From Berberis thunbergii (Eukaryota > Streptophyta > Magnoliopsida > Ranunculales > Berberidaceae), in assembly GCA_003290165.1 (NCBI GenBank), contig QNQO01001170.1, forward strand, positions 248,001-312,000: DNA of 64,000 bases. Reading direction: 5' to 3'. Below are positions 59,207 through 64,000 of this stretch, in pieces. Under the pieces are notes generated by a model, which was given only the letters and a program-made list of their open reading frames with translations, was not told where the DNA came from and ran no database searches. The position numbers and the translations under genes were made by a program. Position 1 is the stretch's first letter, and every line of letters begins with the position of its first letter.

Positions 59207-61302
59207 AATGAATGTCAAACTCTAATAGGCTTTCCGTTGGCATGATGGTTTCAGTTTGAAAGAAGATCCAATCTCAGTGCCGTTATGGGTAGAGTTACCT
59301 AACTTACCTTTGCATTTATTTCACCCTCCTATTTTAAAAGCAATTGTGAATTCCTTTGGTGATTTTTTGCGGATGGATGATCATACTCGATGTCTGTCAC
59401 GCCCGGACTTTGCCCGTGTTTGCGTGGAGATGACTTTGGCGGAGAAATTACCATCTAGAGTGTGGATTGACAGGACCAATAATAGGGGTTTCTGGCAGAA
59501 AATAGAATATCCAGGTTTCAAATACTGTGATTTATGTTCATTGATAGGGCACCAAGATGAATGTTGTAGGAAAAAGTTAGGTCTTAAGGGCGGAGGGAAA
59601 ACTGTTGATGTAGGCAACGCAGAGAAGGTGGCCAGGCCAAAGTTTGAGTCTCACACTAACAAGCAGCAATATGTACCCGTTCTCAATAAGGCAAAGCATC
59701 ACAACCCCTCAGTGGGTCCGAGTGGAGCCAAGAATAGTCAGGGAGTGGAAATTAATGAGGAAGTTGGGGAGAAAAGGCCGGAGGCAATGGATCCGGCTAC
59801 GGTGGTGTTGTCCAACAAATTTGAGTCGCTTTCGGAACCTCTTGACGTCGGGGAGAGTGAGCAGCAGGAACATGCACTTGCCGAGCATGGTCCAGATTCT
59901 ACGGAGGAATGCCTACTTGAGGCGGGGTATACGATTGCGGAGATTGCTCAGGTTACCGGAAATCAAGACCTAGTGTCAACACATAAAGATGAAGTAACTT
60001 CAGGGGTGAAGAGTGGTCACTTCGACAATGTGGAGATTACAAGTATTCATCATCTGATGGCAGCGTCGCAAGGTGCGACATGCGCGGATACATGCATTTC
60101 AGTGGGCTAGACAGTTCCCGCGGTGCTCTCTGCACCGGCCCAGCCAGCTACCCCATCCACAGGGGGAGCGGCTCTTTTTTGCCTTGTTTCAGCTGGGAAG
60201 ACTGGAGATACACAGGTTATTACGGGCAAGGCGAATTTAGGATGTGCGACACCTCAAGAAAATAATAGCAGTTTGATTGAGAATAGAAATCAAATCGTTG
60301 CCCAAGTTGGAACGACTAGTTTAGAATTAGATGTTGTTGATACGTCTAAGGAGCAGCACAGTTTGGCTGTTGTTGTTAAGGAGCAACAATTCAAAGAATT
60401 CAGGGATGATTGTAGGGATGCAGGTTACTCACCCAATGGGATTGAAACAGTGATTCAGGCTGCGGATTCAATCACTGAAGTAGCAGCAGAGCCAGGTCTG
60501 TCTACCCCCATATCTAACTCAGAGGAAAACCCAATGCAAGTAGTGGAGGTGCTTCGCGCGATCGCTGGTTTCGGAGGACTGGGGGAAGATCCCACAACAC
60601 TCATGGCTTGCCTAACACCCCAAAACGTTAAGGCTATGCAGTCAGAAATTGCACGAATAGGCAGGGATGCAGTGGTCGCTGAAATTCAAACTTCACTTGA
60701 AGAGGCAGCAGCAAAGGTGGGGCAAAACACTAGTGAAGAAGAACGTGAGGTTATACAGACTCCCACGGCAGATGTTCCTCGAAGGTCCTCTCGACGCAAG
60801 AAGACAAATCCTAAATTCAGGTAACTGATGATGATAATACAAGTATAATGCAAATGCTTATTAGAACCTTGTATGGATGCTAGATTAGTGCTAGCATTCA
60901 ATGGTTTTTATATCAGGATTCATTGTGATTCGTATCCTTACGATGACTTCTCGTACATCCTGGGGCCCACATTAGGTATAAATCACGTCATGAGAGTAAT
61001 TAAATGATTGATTGGTACTTATGAGGAAGACAAGTTATGGCAGATCTATCATGCAACTACTTTAGTAGCATAACACTTTGCATGGTTACTCCCCAACTTG
61101 GAGACGGTGATTCTAGAACTAATTAGGTTCTTAGTTAAAGATTTGAAGCAAGTTTTTTGTCCTGTGGATGCTGTAACGAGTAAACGTATGAGTGATTGCA
61201 ATCTTTATCATCCTCTTTTTTCATTTCTAAGGTTCGGGGATCCTAAATAACCCCGCTCATTTTTCCAAAAAATAAAAATAAAAAACTAATGAGTGTCAAA
61301 CT
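59207..61302 (+). mobile_element. LINE-derived ORF1-only insertion with 15-bp target duplication
   Basis: The flanks aatgaatgtcaaact (59207-59221) and aatgagtgtcaaact (61288-61302) differ at one base and mark the target duplication. The element ends in an A-rich tail after the 3' motif ggatcctaaataacccc, shared with 34740-34790. It starts inside the ORF1 DUF4283 region, so it is 5'-truncated. Between the ORF1 stop (60824) and the tail there are only about 460 non-coding bases; the endonuclease/reverse transcriptase ORF2 is absent. Confidence 0.9.
59222..60824 (+). pseudogene. LINE ORF1 (DUF4283 plus zinc knuckle), one in-frame stop
   Basis: A single frame runs from the left target site to 60824, broken only by a TAG at 60108-60110. 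The first part is the RNA-binding DUF4283 end (VPLWVELPNLPLHLFHPPIL...DFLRMDDHT) followed by a zf-CCHC_4-type knuckle (CDLCSLIGHQDECCRK). Then come a TEECLLEAGYT-EI motif, a GRDAVVAEIQ motif and a basic end, PRRSSRRKKTNPKFR. These motifs also occur in the minus-strand copies at 25300, 30300, 34100 and 35000. The N-terminal part is missing. Confidence 0.88.
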
Positions 61303-61596
61303 AAAAAAAAAAAAAGCCTTTTTTTTCGTAATTGTTCATGGGTGCCTAGCCTAGGCTTGAGTGGTGCAGATAGAATAATCCCAAAATTAATCAAAACGGC
61401 ACCTGAAAATGCTATAACCTCTCATCTCTGCTAGAAGCAAGGTTTTCTCTCTGTTACACAGAAGATACAGACACAGATCTCTGTCTCCCCCTCGACGAAC
61501 GGCCCAAAATTTCTCGATCAGTAAACAATCTAATCTAAAGCGAATCTCGATAAATTTCAACCTTCGTCTTCTCCGACCAACTCACCTGCTGATGCG

Positions 61597-64000
61597 ATGG
61601 TGGTCTGCAAATGTCGCAAGGTACGTTCGCTCTTGTCTGATCTCGACCCAGACCCTAATTTTGCCCTAATATGATCCCCATTTCACCAAATCATCGAAAC
61701 TACAAGAATTTGGATCAAATTAGAGTGATGGAGGTGCTTCAGATTTCGCAAGATGCGTTTTTTTTTAAAGCTAATTATGTTGTTGTATTAAATTTTTTGG
61801 TTTCAGGCAACCAAGCTGTACTGTTACGTCCATAAAGTTCCTGTTTGTGGAGAATGCATTTGCTTTCCAGAACACCAGATTTGCGTGGTAAATTCCCTAA
61901 TCCCCATTTGATATTGATTCAATCTTGAATGCGGATTTTTCAATTGTTTTTTTTATTGGATGTTAAAGTGTAATATTTAGAAGCTACACTTTAGTGTGTT
62001 CATTTGGTTTTGGATATAGAGAAATCGATTCGAGTGTGGAAAGAATTTTTTGTTATGGAAAGGATAAAAATACTTAGAGCGATATTGGTTGAACTGCATA
62101 AAATAAATAAATAAAAAGCTGCTCTAGGCTGAAAGGTACAATTTTTATGAAATTAATATATAAGCAATTGTTGCATGTTAGAGCTTTATATGGAAGAAAT
62201 GACAATACTCTAGTAACTGTGAGTCTCTTCACATGACGTTAGGGCGTAAAATGGTATGGATAAATATGAGGTCTGAACCAAATTTGAATCCGATTAGGCG
62301 GATCTAGTTTATATAACTTATCCGAATAAGAAAACGATTCGGAGACGGATCTGTGAAAGTTGATCCGGCTTGGATAGTGTCAGTTACGGATCCTAGTAAA
62401 AATCCGTCCAGATTTGAATATATCCATCCGGATTTTTTTCAATAATATGCCGCTTTTAAAAATCATGGTGAATTTTGTACAAGAATACGTATCTTAGAAT
62501 TTTATATTGTTGTTATTTGATACATTGATATATTGGTTGATGTGGTTAAATTCTCATTTGAGTTTTAATTATATGCTATTTTTATGGATTATAATGTTCT
62601 ATTTCTCTGTAATAGTTATCCTTACACTTTTCTTTTTTTTCTTTTTCCAATGACCTTTTTTTACATAAAGTACGTAGCCTATTGTTCTTTTTTAATGGAA
62701 AACATATTAGGATAATGAAATTTATTAAGCCAATATGAATTTAATATGTTCCGAAAAACCATATCCGATCCATATAAAGTAATATCGGATCAATCCAGGT
62801 CGGATACAGTTAACCATTTTACAAATTTCCCGGATATGGTATGAGGTTGTATGATCCAGTCGAATCCGGATTCGAACGGTTGAATCCGGATCCGAATATG
62901 GACCTGTATCAAATAATTCGAATATCTATATATCCATACCAGATCCAACCCATTTTATGTCCTACACGATGTAATGATACAAGAATTCTGATGTAAAAAG
63001 ACAAGAAACACTAATGCATGCAAGCACATTGAATGGAGCAGACATGTTCACTGAAATATCGATATAGCTAGCCAACTGGCACTAAATTTTTGCAAATATG
63101 ATTTGTAGATTCAAAGTCATTGAAATTCGAGTGTAATCATTATCTTGATTTTATCTTTACATTCATTTATTAGTATGAGGCAATACAGTACCTTCATATA
63201 AAGTCACTTCTGATGTTGATATTTTCAATTTATAGTTCCCATGGTGACGCAATACCAATTGCAAAGAGATATTCCTTGTATTTCTACCAAAACATTACTT
63301 TTGTTGGCCAATCAACTCTATAAACATAAATAGAATAAATGATCAAGACTCCTAAACCATCTAAGGAAGCAAGTCTCTAGAATAACTTTCCAACTCATTG
63401 TAAACTATGCTTACTACCTAGGCACACCCAGAATTTTTGGAAAAAAAAATGGCAAATCTATTTTTCTTGCGGATATAAAACATCTAGAAGAACGTACAAC
63501 ATCTATGCTTAAAGAATAATAATAAATTAATGATAATGAAATGTTTGGAGAAGCTACTAAGACGCTTGCTCTCTACATGTGTTACACAAATGAGTGTAAG
63601 TTTGGACAGTAATTTGCACATATTTACTGAAAATTAAAGCAATGTTAAATACTAACTTCATGGTTGTGGTTGTACTTATTTTCTTCCTTCCTCAGGTCCA
63701 TAGTTACTCAGAATGGGTAATAGATGGAGAGTATGATTGGCCTCCAAAATGCTGCTGTTGTCAGGCAGTGCTTGAAGATGGAAATGATTCCCAAACCACC
63801 AGATTGGGTTGTTTGCGTATGTGATAATATACATGAGTTTTGCTTCCCTATGCTACTCTTCTTTATTGCAAGACTGCTAATTTTGCATTGGATAACACTG
63901 CATGTTTTTTTTTCAGATGTTATACACACCAATTGCTTCATTTCTCATATTAAAAGTTATCCTTCTCACACTGCACCAGCAGGATATGTATGTCCTGCAT
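61597..64000 (+). CDS. ZFPL1: ZFPL1-type zinc-finger Golgi protein, 5' part (truncated by window end)
   Basis: Four exons are visible: 61597-61620, 61807-61887, 63696-63816 and 63917 onward past the window edge. They join in frame at GT-AG borders. The N-terminus MVVCKCRKATKLYCYVHKV continues through CGECICFPEHQICV, EWVIDGEYDWPPKCCCCQA, TTRLGCLHVIHTNC and TAPAGYVCPA. This matches ZFPL1, with two adjacent zinc-binding modules: a B-box-like one (C-x-C...C...H...C-x2-C) and a RING-like one. ZFPL1 is a conserved cis-Golgi integral membrane protein; the C-terminal transmembrane anchor would lie beyond the window. An overlapping ATG at 61592 is out of frame; 61597 was chosen because it alone yields the conserved start. 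Intron 2 holds a hAT-type MITE. Confidence 0.92.
62240..62964. mobile_element. hAT-like non-autonomous element in ZFPL1 intron 2
   Basis: The left end tagggcgtaaaatgg and the right end ccattttatgtccta are near inverted repeats; a longer inverted similarity (tatggata / tatccata, then ggatc / gatcc clusters) extends inward. The adjacent 8 bases, catgacgt (62232-62239) and cacgatgt (62965-62972), agree at six of eight positions, as expected of an old hAT-type 8-bp duplication. There is no transposase. Confidence 0.6.

Overview
The window is nuclear DNA of a flowering plant, most likely a eudicot. Genes are split by GT-AG introns. Plant-specific families are present: a WAK-like receptor kinase and CYP74 oxylipin P450s. 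Copia, LINE, hAT and MITE elements are abundant, and there is a nuclear copy of plastid rpoC2. I cannot name the species from sequence alone.

Layout. 1-3042: AT-rich intergenic DNA with fold-back elements and an old TRIM-like LTR piece. 3043-12158 (-): an eight-exon DNA polymerase V/MYBBP1A-type nucleolar protein gene (POL5), 1274 codons, with one GC-AG intron, a 3.2-kb intron holding an old LINE remnant, and telo-box motifs upstream. 14387-17959 (-): a nine-exon BUB3 spindle-checkpoint WD40 gene, 342 codons. 18184-23124: transposon-rich, with a 2-kb TIR element, a hAT transposase C-terminal remnant and a Mutator-like TIR element. 23464-27772 (+): a three-exon WAKL14-type receptor kinase gene, 714 codons, whose second intron carries a LINE ORF1 insertion right at the splice donor. 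28500-28792 (-): remnants of a small secreted cysteine-rich peptide gene. 29376-40664: a nested transposon complex. It is a roughly 3.6-kb tandem duplication built from LINE ORF1 fragments, into which a 1.1-kb pol-less LTR element and a young, internally inverted copia element have inserted. 40934-42448 (-): intronless CYP74A allene oxide synthase. 44149-47523: a MITE, a U6 snRNA pseudogene, a trinucleotide-rich tract and a plastid rpoC2 insert. 47730-52741 (+): a decayed copia element with TA...TA termini. 52945-54570: a tandem duplication, with a TRIM element in the second copy. 56354-57829 (+): a second intronless CYP74 (CYP74C-like). 59222-61287 (+): a LINE-derived insertion carrying only ORF1. 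61597-64000 (+): the 5' part of a ZFPL1-type zinc-finger Golgi protein gene, cut by the window edge.

How they work together. The conserved genes are unrelated housekeeping or signalling genes: rRNA biogenesis, mitotic checkpoint, cell-wall signalling and Golgi structure. The one functional pairing is the two divergent CYP74 genes, 14 kb apart, both using fatty-acid hydroperoxides; the first is predicted plastidial (jasmonate branch) and the second lacks a transit peptide. Much of the remainder is transposon-derived. Five insertions can be dated relative to their surroundings by target-site duplications, and for two of them an unoccupied paralogous site is present in the same window.
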